From contig JAJNNX010000074.1 in assembly GCA_023159155.1 (NCBI GenBank), forward strand, positions 62,001 to 126,000: 64,000 nucleotides of DNA. The letters are read 5' to 3'. Numbering within the stretch: position 1 is the first letter of the stretch; every line of letters starts with the position of its first letter. The position numbers and the translations under genes were made by a program. The stretch is from Ustulina deusta. Its lineage: Eukaryota > Ascomycota > Sordariomycetes > Xylariales > Xylariaceae. Shown here one piece after another: positions 11,855 to 21,998 of this stretch. Under the pieces are notes generated by a model, which worked only from the letters and a program-made list of their open reading frames with translations, ran no database searches and was not told the DNA's origin.

Positions 11855-13424
11855 CTAAACTCTTGGAAAAGGTGACTCTGAGGAATCCGAGCCGTCCTCG
11901 GTGTGGGTAGATGACGCTGCCGAGAGGTTCAAGTGCTCGACGCCGCCGTCTTGGACCGTTGCCCGCGCGTATGAGGGTGGGGAAGGAGGCACATCCTGGT
12001 AGATGGGCGGTGCCTCGTTGTCCCAGCTGACGCCGAGCCCGGCGCGGTCCGTGATCACGACGCTGAAGTTCATGCGCAGGATGCGTGCCACTCCCGTGTG
12101 TGTGACTTGGCGCGTGTGAGCGAGCGGGACGTATTCCTGCGATACCACCAGCTCCACCACGAGCCGGTGCGAGACCTCGGTCCCGTCGTGTCCGCGCACG
12201 TCGCAGCTCACGGGCCGCGAGGAAGATCCACCCGTCTGATACTCGATCTCGGCCTCGACCTTGCTGTCTGTGGAGTAGTAGTCTGCCTTCCAACCGGAGA
12301 GCAGGTCTGCTTGGGCGATAACGCGGCTGTCCGAGCGTGTGACACCCTTTTTCGTCCCGTTCCCGTTATCGCCGGCTTCTCCTCCCGAAGTGGTCTTTGG
12401 CGTGTGTTTCTGGCACGCGGGTGCCACCGTCGAGATGTTCTCCTCTAGTTTCCACGACAGTCGCTTCAACTTCCAGTACTCTACAGTGCGGCTCGTCGGA
12501 TTGTGCTTCCCAATGCCATCGAGCCGCAGCGAAAATCTGCTGGTGGCGTTTGGGTGCACGACAGGGTCGTAGTGCACGCTCGCTGTGATGTCGGTCGGCG
12601 GGAAGACGCGCACGCTGTGACGCGGGATCCCAGGCACGGGCAGCGAGCGTCGGACATCAATGGTACGACGCATTTTAAGCGGTAGCCCTCCGTCCCGCGG
12701 GTGGGCCTCTGCTGTGAAGACGTATTGAATGGAGAGGAGGTGGTTATCCGTCGTGGCGGGGAGGTGCCCTTCCAATAACACGGAAAACGGGAATTCGTGG
12801 GTGCCTGTAATCTCATGTTAGCCTACCTAATATTTCAAAAGGAGAGCAAGGAGAGAGCGCACGTTGTGTCAGTACTGTTGGCTCACTCAAAAACGACCAG
12901 CTCTTCAACTCTGTTCTCTGGCTTCCGCAATCCTGACAGTAGCTGCTAAACGGCTTCTTCTGCGTAACGCAAATCTCGAGTTTAGCCTCCAGGTTCTCAA
13001 CCTCGAGAGTGTCCTCCTTCACACGTAATTGTAACTGTCCTGATATTAAAGCTCCAGTACTGTCCTCCGGGCCGCCATACATAACGGCTGGGGCCGACTC
13101 GATCCTCCAATCCAAAGACGCGCTTGCGTTTTCCGAAAGATCTTTCTGCGTCTTGTGTCCAACCAAATGTAGGCTCGGAAAGCTTATCCGGTGGCGTTCT
13201 TTGTGCGTCTCCTTAGTTAGCTCCAGCAATTTAACCGGGGGCGTTGGGGTATGGTCTTCGACAACGTCATTGTGTGAGGATCCATATGACGATGTGCGAC
13301 TCGGACGCTGTCGCTCTTTCGATCCTGCGTGTGCTGTTGGGCTTGTGTGACGCTGGACGGTCTGCTTGATGCTGTGGATGCTGTCGTTGGGAGAACGGAA
13401 GAAATCTACCACACGGTGCGGCAT
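11855..13424 (-). CDS. Arrestin-domain (ART/LDB19-like) ubiquitin-ligase adaptor
   Basis: The exons are 13424-12887 and 12804-11855, with an 82-nt intron (GTGAGC donor, GGCTAAC branch, TTACAG acceptor), giving 495 aa. The ATG at 13424 is chosen because the upstream in-frame start is only a GTG and this ATG has good context. The protein begins MPHRVVDFFRSP, then a Ser-rich linker, an arrestin N-like beta domain (about 100-300: SGQLQLRVKE, THEFPFSVLLEGHLP) and an arrestin C-like domain (about 290-430). Two PY motifs, PPIY (445-448) and PPSY (455-458), sit near the C-terminus, followed by an acidic Ser-rich tail. Fungal alpha-arrestins of this layout recruit the HECT ligase Rsp5/HulA through PY motifs to ubiquitinate and internalise plasma-membrane transporters. 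The transporter targeted here cannot be told from sequence. Confidence 0.8.
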
Positions 13425-16400
13425 TGTGAAGTGAAGTTTGTCCCTTGTTGTTGTGCTTATGCGTTCTGATTGTCGTGTGAGCTCTGCAAGCTTCAACTGA
13501 CTGGCACAGCGGGAAAAACCGAGTGGTGATGGTATCACTGGGGATTTCTTGCCGAACCGAGATCTGGAGAATAGCGCAGATCTATTGTGTGACTCTGCCC
13601 TCGATTGCCATACAGTAGAAAACCCTGGCGGATGTGATCTGTTGCCCTCTCCTAATACGATATCTCTCCGTCCTGTTATCGTTGATTTTCGTGATAATCT
13701 CTAGTCCAGCCTCTTTGGTCTTCTACCGTCACTGCTTCGTCCAGCTCACTGTTGTCGAAACGAGTCTATCCGTTTTGGGTGATGAACAGCCAAATCCCGG
13801 TATCTGATTGGCTCACGAGTGTGTGCAAGTCAGGCTGGCTGTTTTCATGAGAAGACTCCCAGATCCAGGTAAAACGAAGTGTTGTAAGATGGCTGACTGT
13901 CGAAAAACAAGACTATGAGGAATGTCTCGATTGTCGGATTCTTTTGGAACTAGCTGAGGTTCTTAGGAATGTAATAAACGACTGTATGGAATAAGGAAGT
14001 CCTAGTATGTTCTACTAGGTCTATAATGCAAACGCTTCAAAAGAATAACTAAACGTCTTTTACAGGAAGGCGCCGTTTCTGTTTGTTTAGAAGTCACATC
14101 AACAGGTCAACTGGAACATCATACTAACACACTGGAGGGTACTGGTTATTATTATACGTTTTTGTCCCATGACTCCTTAAGTGCATTCGAAACGCAAGGA
14201 AAAAACTTAAACAAGGCAAGGACAGGTCTTTGCCTCGTCTGCTCTTTTTCGATCGAGTAATTATGTGTCATAGATTCCAGGCGACTGGCTGGTTGCTAGC
14301 GCTGCACCAGGTACCTAGACAATAGAGGGTCGCCCACTGTCGGTGCCCATGAGGGCGCCTGGCCAGAACATGTGCTCGCCCTTCTGACATTTAGCGAGCT
14401 ACCGCCCGAGACCTTCGATCTCTTGAGATAGGGGTTACAAAGGAAAGCTACAGCAAAATATGCCACAACGTGTCTTGGATACGGCGGTTTTAGTGGTGCC
14501 CTGGCGATGACCCTTCAGGCTGAGCTTCACTAATGTATGACTCTACAATTCTCACGCTAATGCGAATTAGGATGCGAAGAGATGCGGTATAGGTATGCGT
14601 GTTAAACCTTACATACTAAGTATACATAGCGAATCTATTCTGCTGATTTCATCATCTCATTCACGTATTAGTCTTATGGCGTCATGAACCGCTTACAAGA
14701 TAGTAGTAAGCCACAGGCCAAACGCCAACCAAACTATTCTAGGCAGTTGTCCCTGTTGCGCTGTATATTGGCTTTCATGGGAGTGGAAATTGTTGTCCAA
14801 TTATGCGGCGAGATTGAAACTTTGTGATGCCCGAAAGGGTAATCAACACTACAAGACTAATCCCCAACTCCATCACAATCGCAGACAGATGATGCATCAG
14901 TAGATTACTTTCCGTAAGGTATATTTTGACAGGATAAAATCTCATTCATATAATCACCATGTCATATGATCTACCAGCAGGCGGGATTTGTTTGCTCGCA
15001 CAGGCTCTGCCCCTACCCGAGGATTGGCTTATGTTGGCTGATGTGGGAATACGGTACAACTCCACATCAGATGGACTCATGCGTTGTTGTTAACGGCAAG
15101 GCCGTAGCAGAATTTTCCCTCGGGCTCCATCTAAACGAAGCCATCGCGAAAACCCATCAGGAGGTCTTCGGGCGTTCGGTACAACGTCACTCACGGCTTT
15201 GGAGGCTCGCTTCGCTTATAACCGCTGCGAGGTGGGGCCAGTTACACTATCGTTACCCTATAGTTACCCTATCGAATCCACAGTTGACGCTAAAGAAGGC
15301 GGCCGTGAACAAGAGCCGCAAGCAAATCGACCTATTTTACTACTTAAGCTGTGACACTGCCTGGACATGCCGGCCTAGTGTAGGACATGGCTTCGTGTAG
15401 GCTACCTTGTACCCGCACCCAAGAGGAGAAAGAAAAGTAAAAAAAGGAAACCATACGGGCGTCTTGTCGGTGGATCTACTTGAAGCGCGGCCCTTCCGTC
15501 CTACATGTACAGTACACTAAGATCTGCTGTTGGCAGATCCTCGTCCCAACCCGTCGGCTTTGTAAGATATCATTGGTCAATTATTGTAGCATAAGTGTGC
15601 TAGGTACCGGTACCCTTCTTTTATTTGATCTTTATAGCTCCATCGACTGTTTCACGTGTACATGTAATAGACGGTAAACAGGCACGATGCCGCACTTTGC
15701 CGAGACTCCACTGAATGAAAAAAAAATTATTGACAGCTTGCCACACAGTACATGAGGCAAAATCTCTTTCTGTTGGAACTTAGAGACTGTAATCAGGAAG
15801 GGGAACTACCTACCATAGTTAGCGGCCAGACCGCTAAAAGGACCATTGAAGGTCTGGTGGGGCTAGATCTTCTCGTGCATCTTTCTTTAATACAACAGAG
15901 TGTTGGTCTGCAGCGCCAAAAAGAAAGTTAAGCTCCCCGCTACAAGCTAACGAAGGCAATTCCCATCAGTGAAACAACAAACCAGAGGGGAAAGCAATGC
16001 AAGGGGAAAAGTCAAACAACAAAGAACCTCTTGGACAAGCCAGAAAATCGGATTGACTTCCAGTGAACATTTTGCCTCTAGTTCTATGCTGTTCGTAGAT
16101 TGGGGCATGTCAGTGTGTGTGTGGCTGGAACAAATGTCCCGATCCCGAAACATTCTGTGTAGGTAGAAAAACCGCTATTATTTTGATGTTGAATGCCACC
16201 ACCACCAGGCCAATCACGAAATGTCACACATTGATCGGTCACAAGTTCGTAGTGCCGAGCTACACGAGATGCGGCACAGTAATACTGTGTGTAACGCCGG
16301 TAACACTCGAGGTACCTGTCATCCACCGCCCCTCACCCAGCATCCCCATTCATGAACCACCGGACTGTGTGCTGTCTCTACCTAGACTACCTAGGTAAGT

Positions 16401-17313
16401 TCGACGCGTCATGAGAACCTTAACCCATCAACATTGAACATCGAAAGACTGTCATCCGGCACTCGTCAAGCCGCCCCCGGATTTTCCAAGCGAGATCGAA
16501 CTACACTACACTCCCTTAGATCCGGGGAGAGGAGAGGGCGAACGAACTTCAGTACCTAGACTAGACTAATCTAGTCTAGGTACTGCTGAGGTACTAATCG
16601 AGGTCTTATTCATCAGCTGGGTGTCATCTGATCACGAGAGACAGCGAGTATGAAGGCAGCCGATGTCGGCTCACGTCATTACCCAGATACATTGCACGCC
16701 ATCACGCCACGGCGGAATGAGGTAGCGTTACGCGGCCATCTCCGCGGAGGGGGGGGGCTATAAAGTGCTGCGTCTCCGGAAATGTGTATTCCGTCACCGA
16801 CAGTGCCAGGACACACGCGCGTCAAGAACTTAAACGGACCGCCTGTGGATCGAAGCTTCTCAAGCTCCCCCGCGCATAAGGCCAAGACACGATACAGTAG
16901 CGCCCTGGCGCCCGGGGGTGGTGTGGGAAATCGGTGAGCAGCATTCGGCGTTCGGCGCTCCGTCGATTAGCACGCGAAGGAGCCGATCTTGTGACTCTAG
17001 TGTACCCAATGAGAGCGATCCGGGCGTATTTAGTCTATGTAGCGCAGCTTGCTGGCTCGCATACCTATTACCTAACTCTATCGATCTAATTAAATAGTTT
17101 ATGGGATTCTAGTGCCAGCCGGAAGCGAGAGCTTCACCCCTTTTGACCCAAGACTTCCGTGAAATCCAGTGTGTGCATCTGGCTTTTTTGAAAGAACCAG
17201 CAACGCCATGCACTCCTTCATCGATATTGCGTCTCGCTAATATTGAAAAAAATTCAAACGCCGAAAACGAGAGATTCTACAACGAACCGAACAGCAAAAA
17301 GGGGCCGGGGACC
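13425..17313. other. Gene-free spacer of 3.9 kb
   Basis: I see no supported gene. The longest ORF (14966-15400, plus) has no family features and its codon content looks random. The stretch contains the ACCTAGGT palindrome at 16389-16396 and the long hairpin at 16550-16585. Bases 13540-13800 are presumably the promoter of the arrestin gene. Confidence 0.4.
16550..16585. repeat. Perfect 16-bp inverted repeat with a 4-nt loop
   Basis: The arms 16550-16565 (CAGTACCTAGACTAGA) and 16570-16585 are exact reverse complements, separated by CTAA. The arms are themselves built from CTAGA/CTAG steps. It lies in spacer about 730 bp beyond the 3' end of the L-serine dehydratase gene. A T-tract typical of a bacterial terminator is absent and not expected here. 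Confidence 0.85.
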
Positions 17314-19461
17314 TCAGCAATCCGGCACGCTCACAGGAATGTTCAGCGGTACACTCGTAGCTAATCCACTGAGGCTTGTTTCCTTAAACTCATTCCGCAT
17401 ACCTTGAGCTGTCAGCCGCATAGCCCGGATCGCATCATCGAGGCTGACTTTCTGGGTACCGGTATCAGAACTCAGCGCCAAGTTTGCACTTGAGATGGCC
17501 TTGATAGCTCCCAGGGCATTCCGCTCGATGCAGGGCGCCTGAACAAGGCCACCGATAGGGTCGCAGGTTAATCCCAGGTTATGTTCAATGCCTATCTCTG
17601 CCGCCTGCTCAATCGTCTCCGGGCTGGCGCCCATACACGCTGCAAAGGCACCGGCCGCCATTGAGCAGGCAACTCCCACTTCAGCCATGCACCCGCCCTC
17701 CGCGGCAGAAATGGTGGCTCCTCGCTTGTAGAGCATGCCTATTGCTGCAGCCGTAAGTAGGAACGTTAAGATGTCGCGTTCTGGATCGTCGCTGATGAAC
17801 TCGATCGTGTATTTGAGCACGGACGGGATGATTCCTGCGGCCCCATTGGTAGGCGCCGTCACGATGCGCCCGCCTGCTGCGTTGGTCTCATTTACAGCTA
17901 TAGCGTAAACAGTCAGGTAGTCCATGGCTGGAAGTGCGGTGCGTCGGCGCGGAGAGGGCATGATCGGGTGATAGACCGATCCATGAACACGCGGTGGCCC
18001 CCTTTTACCGCCCGGCCCCTTCCGGCTGAGAGCCATCGTCGCTGGTTTGGCTTTTTCCACTGCTTGGATGCCCCCCGCGGCTAACACTGGGTTCGCCTCT
18101 TCAGACTTAGGGGGTGGCAATTGCCCCTCTACGTTCGGCGCTGTGAGGCTTTGACTAGATGGGTAGAGGCCCCGTGTTAGTCGTTTGTACAAGGCTGGTG
18201 CGCGTCTGTGTAGCTTCAAAGATCCGGGTAGTGTTGTATCGAGGGGTGCTTGTACACCCTCAAGGATACTCTGGTCCATGACCTCCCAGATGCGCAACAA
18301 TTTCTCATGAATCTCCTCATCTGAGTAGCCATGACTTTTCTCATTCTCGTATACTAGCTGGGCGATTGTCAGATTGTATTTGTTGCATAAGGCTAGCAAG
18401 CTATGCCCATCGCGGAACGGAAAACGGGGCTTCTGAGCACCAGTTTCTGTGGTGATAGGTATGATGGGATCTGCCGGAACGGCAGGAGAACCCATGAATC
18501 GAGTATCGACCAACGCAGCAGACCCATCGGCTGACTCGAGAGGCTTAATCTCGGTCCCAGTCCGTCGATCTCCAGCCGCGTCTGCGCGTCTGATTTCCTT
18601 GTAGAACATGTTCTCGGCCAAATCTACCGGGCCTCCCCCGCTACTCTCAACTTGCAATTCGTTGGACTCTAGTTGGCCTTTTTCGGCAGTTTGGCTGACA
18701 GAAGGCGAATTTGAAGCTTTGGAAAGCGCACCGTTCACGACGAAGCCACCGCCTACGCTGAACAAGTCATTTGTCGCTAGCATTGTACCGTCCTTGTCAA
18801 ACACAGTGAAGCGCATACCGTTGCTATGTAACGGAAGCTTACGCCCCCATTCCCACTTAAAGTCACGCTCATAGTCAAAGTCGATCTCTTTTCCTTTGTC
18901 CTCGGCAAGCCCATGACCAAGATAAAGCTTCTTCTCCTTCTTGATCTGAGCAAACCGAGAAGGAACGTAGGCGGTATCAACAGTCTCGACATTGGCGCTC
19001 TCGAGACCCAGAAGCAGCGCAGAGGGTGTCATGTGGCCTTCACCAGTGAGCGCAAGGCTACCATAGATAGCTATGCGGATCTTATGGACCTTGTGGAGAA
19101 GTCCGGCCTCGATGAGGTCGGCGACAAAGATGTTACCGGCTCGCATGGGCCCAACGGTATGGGAAGACGATGGACCAATGCCGATAGAGAATAAATCAAA
19201 GGTTGAGATGACGGCATGTTCGTGATCAGCTTCGCTGTAGGTGCCCAATTGAGAATTGTCCTCATTCTCGGCGCTCGCGCTGTCGTTGGTGAAGCGTCGG
19301 GCTTGCGTCAATTGCGGTACATGGGCAGAAACCCGTGACGGTCGGATCCTTGCCGTGCGGCCAAGCCTCAATTGCGGTCCTATTGTTGAATGTAGGCGAC
19401 ACTGGTTCCGCAAGGCGCGTTGCAACAGGCCTAGCTGTTGCGCGGCTGCTTGCCTCATCAT
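17314..19461 (-). CDS. Mitochondrial L-serine dehydratase, bacterial [4Fe-4S] single-chain type
   Basis: This intronless ORF of 715 aa starts at tandem ATGs (19461). The first ~65 residues are rich in R, A, Q and S with almost no acid, a mitochondrial presequence. The SDH-beta domain follows (FDLFSIGIGPSSSHTVGPMRAG, about 90-110, through GGGFVVNG). Next is an inserted linker, then the SDH-alpha domain (MDQSILEG; GRIVTAPTNGAAGIIP). Iron-sulfur ligand cysteines are in place: EGGC (C591), GLTCDP (C633) and PCIERN (C644). The 42- and 11-residue spacings match the bacterial enzyme. The chain ends in Cys (C715); in the Legionella enzyme a C-terminal Cys enters the active site as a cluster ligand. 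The enzyme converts L-serine to pyruvate and ammonia. It is longer than the ~455-aa bacterial form because of the presequence and linker inserts (a Pro/Ser-rich insert lies near 430-500). Most eukaryotic serine dehydratases are PLP enzymes, so bacterial ancestry is likely. Confidence 0.9.
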   Translation of the reverse strand: MMRQAAAQQLGLLQRALRNQCRLHSTIGPQLRLGRTARIRPSRVSAHVPQLTQARRFTNDSASAENEDNSQLGTYSEADHEHAVISTFDLFSIGIGPSSSHTVGPMRAGNIFVADLIEAGLLHKVHKIRIAIYGSLALTGEGHMTPSALLLGLESANVETVDTAYVPSRFAQIKKEKKLYLGHGLAEDKGKEIDFDYERDFKWEWGRKLPLHSNGMRFTVFDKDGTMLATNDLFSVGGGFVVNGALSKASNSPSVSQTAEKGQLESNELQVESSGGGPVDLAENMFYKEIRRADAAGDRRTGTEIKPLESADGSAALVDTRFMGSPAVPADPIIPITTETGAQKPRFPFRDGHSLLALCNKYNLTIAQLVYENEKSHGYSDEEIHEKLLRIWEVMDQSILEGVQAPLDTTLPGSLKLHRRAPALYKRLTRGLYPSSQSLTAPNVEGQLPPPKSEEANPVLAAGGIQAVEKAKPATMALSRKGPGGKRGPPRVHGSVYHPIMPSPRRRTALPAMDYLTVYAIAVNETNAAGGRIVTAPTNGAAGIIPSVLKYTIEFISDDPERDILTFLLTAAAIGMLYKRGATISAAEGGCMAEVGVACSMAAGAFAACMGASPETIEQAAEIGIEHNLGLTCDPIGGLVQAPCIERNALGAIKAISSANLALSSDTGTQKVSLDDAIRAMRLTAQGMRNEFKETSLSGLATSVPLNIPVSVPDC

Positions 19462-20103
19462 GAGGCTGACCGCCGGGGGGATGGGTGGTTGATGGATGAT
19501 GAGTCAGTGAATAACACCTCACAGCTGATAGAATGCCCGGGCCACTGGAAGTGACAAGACCTTCGGGGCCTAAAAGAAAAATAAACAAGTATATGTAAAT
19601 TCAGTCGAGTTGAATCAACGCTTTACCCTCGTCATATTGCTATTTCGTGATGGTTAATGATGCAAGATAGTGGGGAAGAAAACCAAGTCGGTATAGTGCT
19701 AGGTTAGTCGGGCTGCCAAGAGGCCAATGTCCAGTGATAGCGCGCCTATTTCCAAATTTTCCAACCCCGAAACAACGCCGAACATCGGCCCACTTGTGAC
19801 ACTTGAAGCTGTGTCCCGGTTATTGGGAGACAGCGTTTCCAGCAATCGATGTGTACGACACATGACACAGGAGACATGATCATCGCATGGAGGTTAATTT
19901 TTTTTAATTACTTTCACATGCATCCCTCTACTTGGACATTTAGTCTAACTGTTTTGGCATGCATGTATCCAAGATTCCGGACGTGAATCTCCACAAACAC
20001 CCACCCGGCCCAACCGACATCTCGCATCTATAAAATCAATCGTGATATAAGTGCGCCAAAATAATAATGATCATCAAACCCTTCCTTTTTAAAATTTAGT
20101 ATC
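19462..20103. other. Spacer between the P450 3' end and the serine dehydratase start
   Basis: These 640 bp hold no gene. They contain the 5' leader and promoter of the serine dehydratase and the 3' flank of the P450. I see no distinctive site. Confidence 0.5.
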
Positions 20104-21998
20104 TTAAAACACGCGAGGCTTGAAGTGGATGTTTAGAGGGGGCTTGTGCCAGATGACGTAGGCCTTCTGTCCGTCGATCCAGTCGCGGCACTCGGGGTCA
20201 AGCGTCAGGTCGAAGTTGAAGATGATTCGGGCCACGATGAGACGCATCTCGGCGTAGGCAAGGCTGTTTGGAATGCGTCAGTATTGGGGAGAGTGACTAA
20301 TAATCACGTGGGAAGGGTAGGTAAAGACTCACTTCTTTCCAATGCAGTTTCGGGGACCGGTGCTGAAGGCTTGCATGGCATCGAACACGTCGGTCTTGTA
20401 CTTGGCGTCACCCAACCAACGTTCGGGTCGGAATTCCATGGGGTCGGTCCAGTACTTGTCCCAGTGGTTAATGGCCCATTGGAAGACGGAGACAACGGTC
20501 TGTTTCGAGTCAGCACTTGTTCTTCAATTTTGCGGATTCGAGGGGGGAACATTGCAAGAGAAAATTCAGGTTCAAGGGAATCAACTCACATCTTCGGGTA
20601 GCGGGTCGCCATCGACTGTAGCACCTCCCTTGGGAACATCTCGGAGCATGCCGCTAGCAAGGGGTGGGTATCGGCGCAGGGACTCGTTCAAAACAGCCAA
20701 CATGTAGGGCAACTCGTTGACGGTGTTTAGCAGGATCTCATCTTCGCTCTTGAATGTGGATCGGATTTCGTGCTCGAGCTTGCGCTGGACCTCGGGGTGT
20801 CTCGTGATAAGATATAGAGCGCCAGTCATCAAAGTAGCAGTCGTCTCGGAGCCAGCAATGACCTTTGCGAGAGATGTTAGACAGCGGCTAATATTTTGGT
20901 TGCTGAGGGGTAAGGAGAACAGAGGGGAAAAAAACAGAATATACCAGTATATTATATACTGAATAAACTTAAAATATTGAAAGCAGCAAAACTTGAAAAT
21001 TCTCATAGACTTACAAGCATAGAGGCGTTCATGGTGAGGCGATCGATATCCAGGTCGAGCTCGTCTTTCCGCTTGAGTAATCCCTCGATGAAATCAGGGC
21101 GCTCGGCACCAAGTTCCAGACGTTGCTGCACCTTCTCCTTGACGACAGCACGGTGCTGGGTGTTCTTGGAGGCGGCGGTCTTTCCGAGCCATTGGATGGG
21201 AGTGCTGAAGCCAATGTTGGCCAGCGCAATCAAGCAGGCGTTCTCTCGAATCGTGTCCGTCAGGAGACGCACCCACGGGTGGTAGTCACTCTGCTGCAGG
21301 CAGCCAAAGCCACCGGGAGAGCCGAACGCAAGATCGCCGATAACGTCGAAGGTTGTGTAGTTCAGCCAATCGCGCATGTTGAGCGGGACAGTGGGGGCCC
21401 TCTCGATGTTTTCGCGAAGACGCTGGATCAGAAGATCCACGTATGAGCGGATCAAAGGCGCCTGTTCAGCCATAGTGCGGGCACTGAAACCGTGGGCAAG
21501 TTGGCGGCGCAGGGCGCCGTGTTCTTGACGTCTGGCATTGATAATGTGCCTTGGGGGGTCGATGAACAGCTTGTAGAGGCGGTCGGACTTGGGGAACTCC
21601 TCCTCGCCGGCCTTCTTGTGGCCGTAAATATCGTGCCAGGCCTGCGGGCTGGCGTACGCTAGCTCATTGGGTGCGATACGAACAACAGTGCCGTATTTCC
21701 TGTGAAGGTCGCCGACGTGGAATGTGAGGGAACCGTTAAATAGATGCCAGGCACGCGGGAGATAGGATGCTCGGTGAGAGATCGGGCCGGGGAATCTTGC
21801 GAGAGGGTGTAGGAAGAAATTGTAAAAAGCGCTTCCGAACACATATAAAGCGCCCTATCAGCAGTTACGTGGTTAGTATTTTGAGTCTGGGTTTGCCAAG
21901 ACGCCACACAAGAGGCGCCCAGTTGTTGTCGTCGGAATCGGGGGAATTGGTGTGTAGAATAGACGCACCAGTAGGAGGCCGTAGTAAAGGAGCGCCAT
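20104..21998 (-). CDS. Cytochrome P450, CYP65/TRI11-like, five exons
   Basis: The exons are 21998-21969, 21854-21015, 20862-20590, 20499-20333 and 20263-20104 (489 aa). The introns are 114, 152, 90 and 69 nt. The tiny first exon encodes MALLYYGLLL and joins through an intron with a perfect TACTAAC branch to GALYVFGSAFYNFFLHPLAR. This makes the ER membrane anchor followed by the FPGP hinge. P450 signatures are the I-helix AGSETT (293-298), the K-helix ExxR (E350-R353), a PERF-like FRPERW, and the heme loop FSTGPRNCIGKN with thiolate Cys near 433. The SDRLYKLFIDPPRHIINARRQ region and overall pattern resemble the isotrichodermin C-15 hydroxylase group (CYP65). This implies an ER monooxygenase of secondary metabolism or detoxification. 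No other biosynthetic gene adjoins it, so the substrate is unknown. Confidence 0.88.

Noticed and set aside
11855..13538. Longer N-terminus for the arrestin, starting at 13538
   Set aside because: The start would be a GTG. The ATG at 13424 has good context and begins the conserved sequence.
14966..15400. A 144-codon plus ORF in the 13.4-17.3 kb spacer
   Set aside because: It has no domain, signal or membrane pattern. Its composition looks random and no neighbouring exon extends it.
20104..21998. P450 plus citrate synthase as part of a secondary-metabolite cluster
   Set aside because: No synthase, tailoring set or regulator lies nearby. The intervening genes are housekeeping types separated by long spacers.
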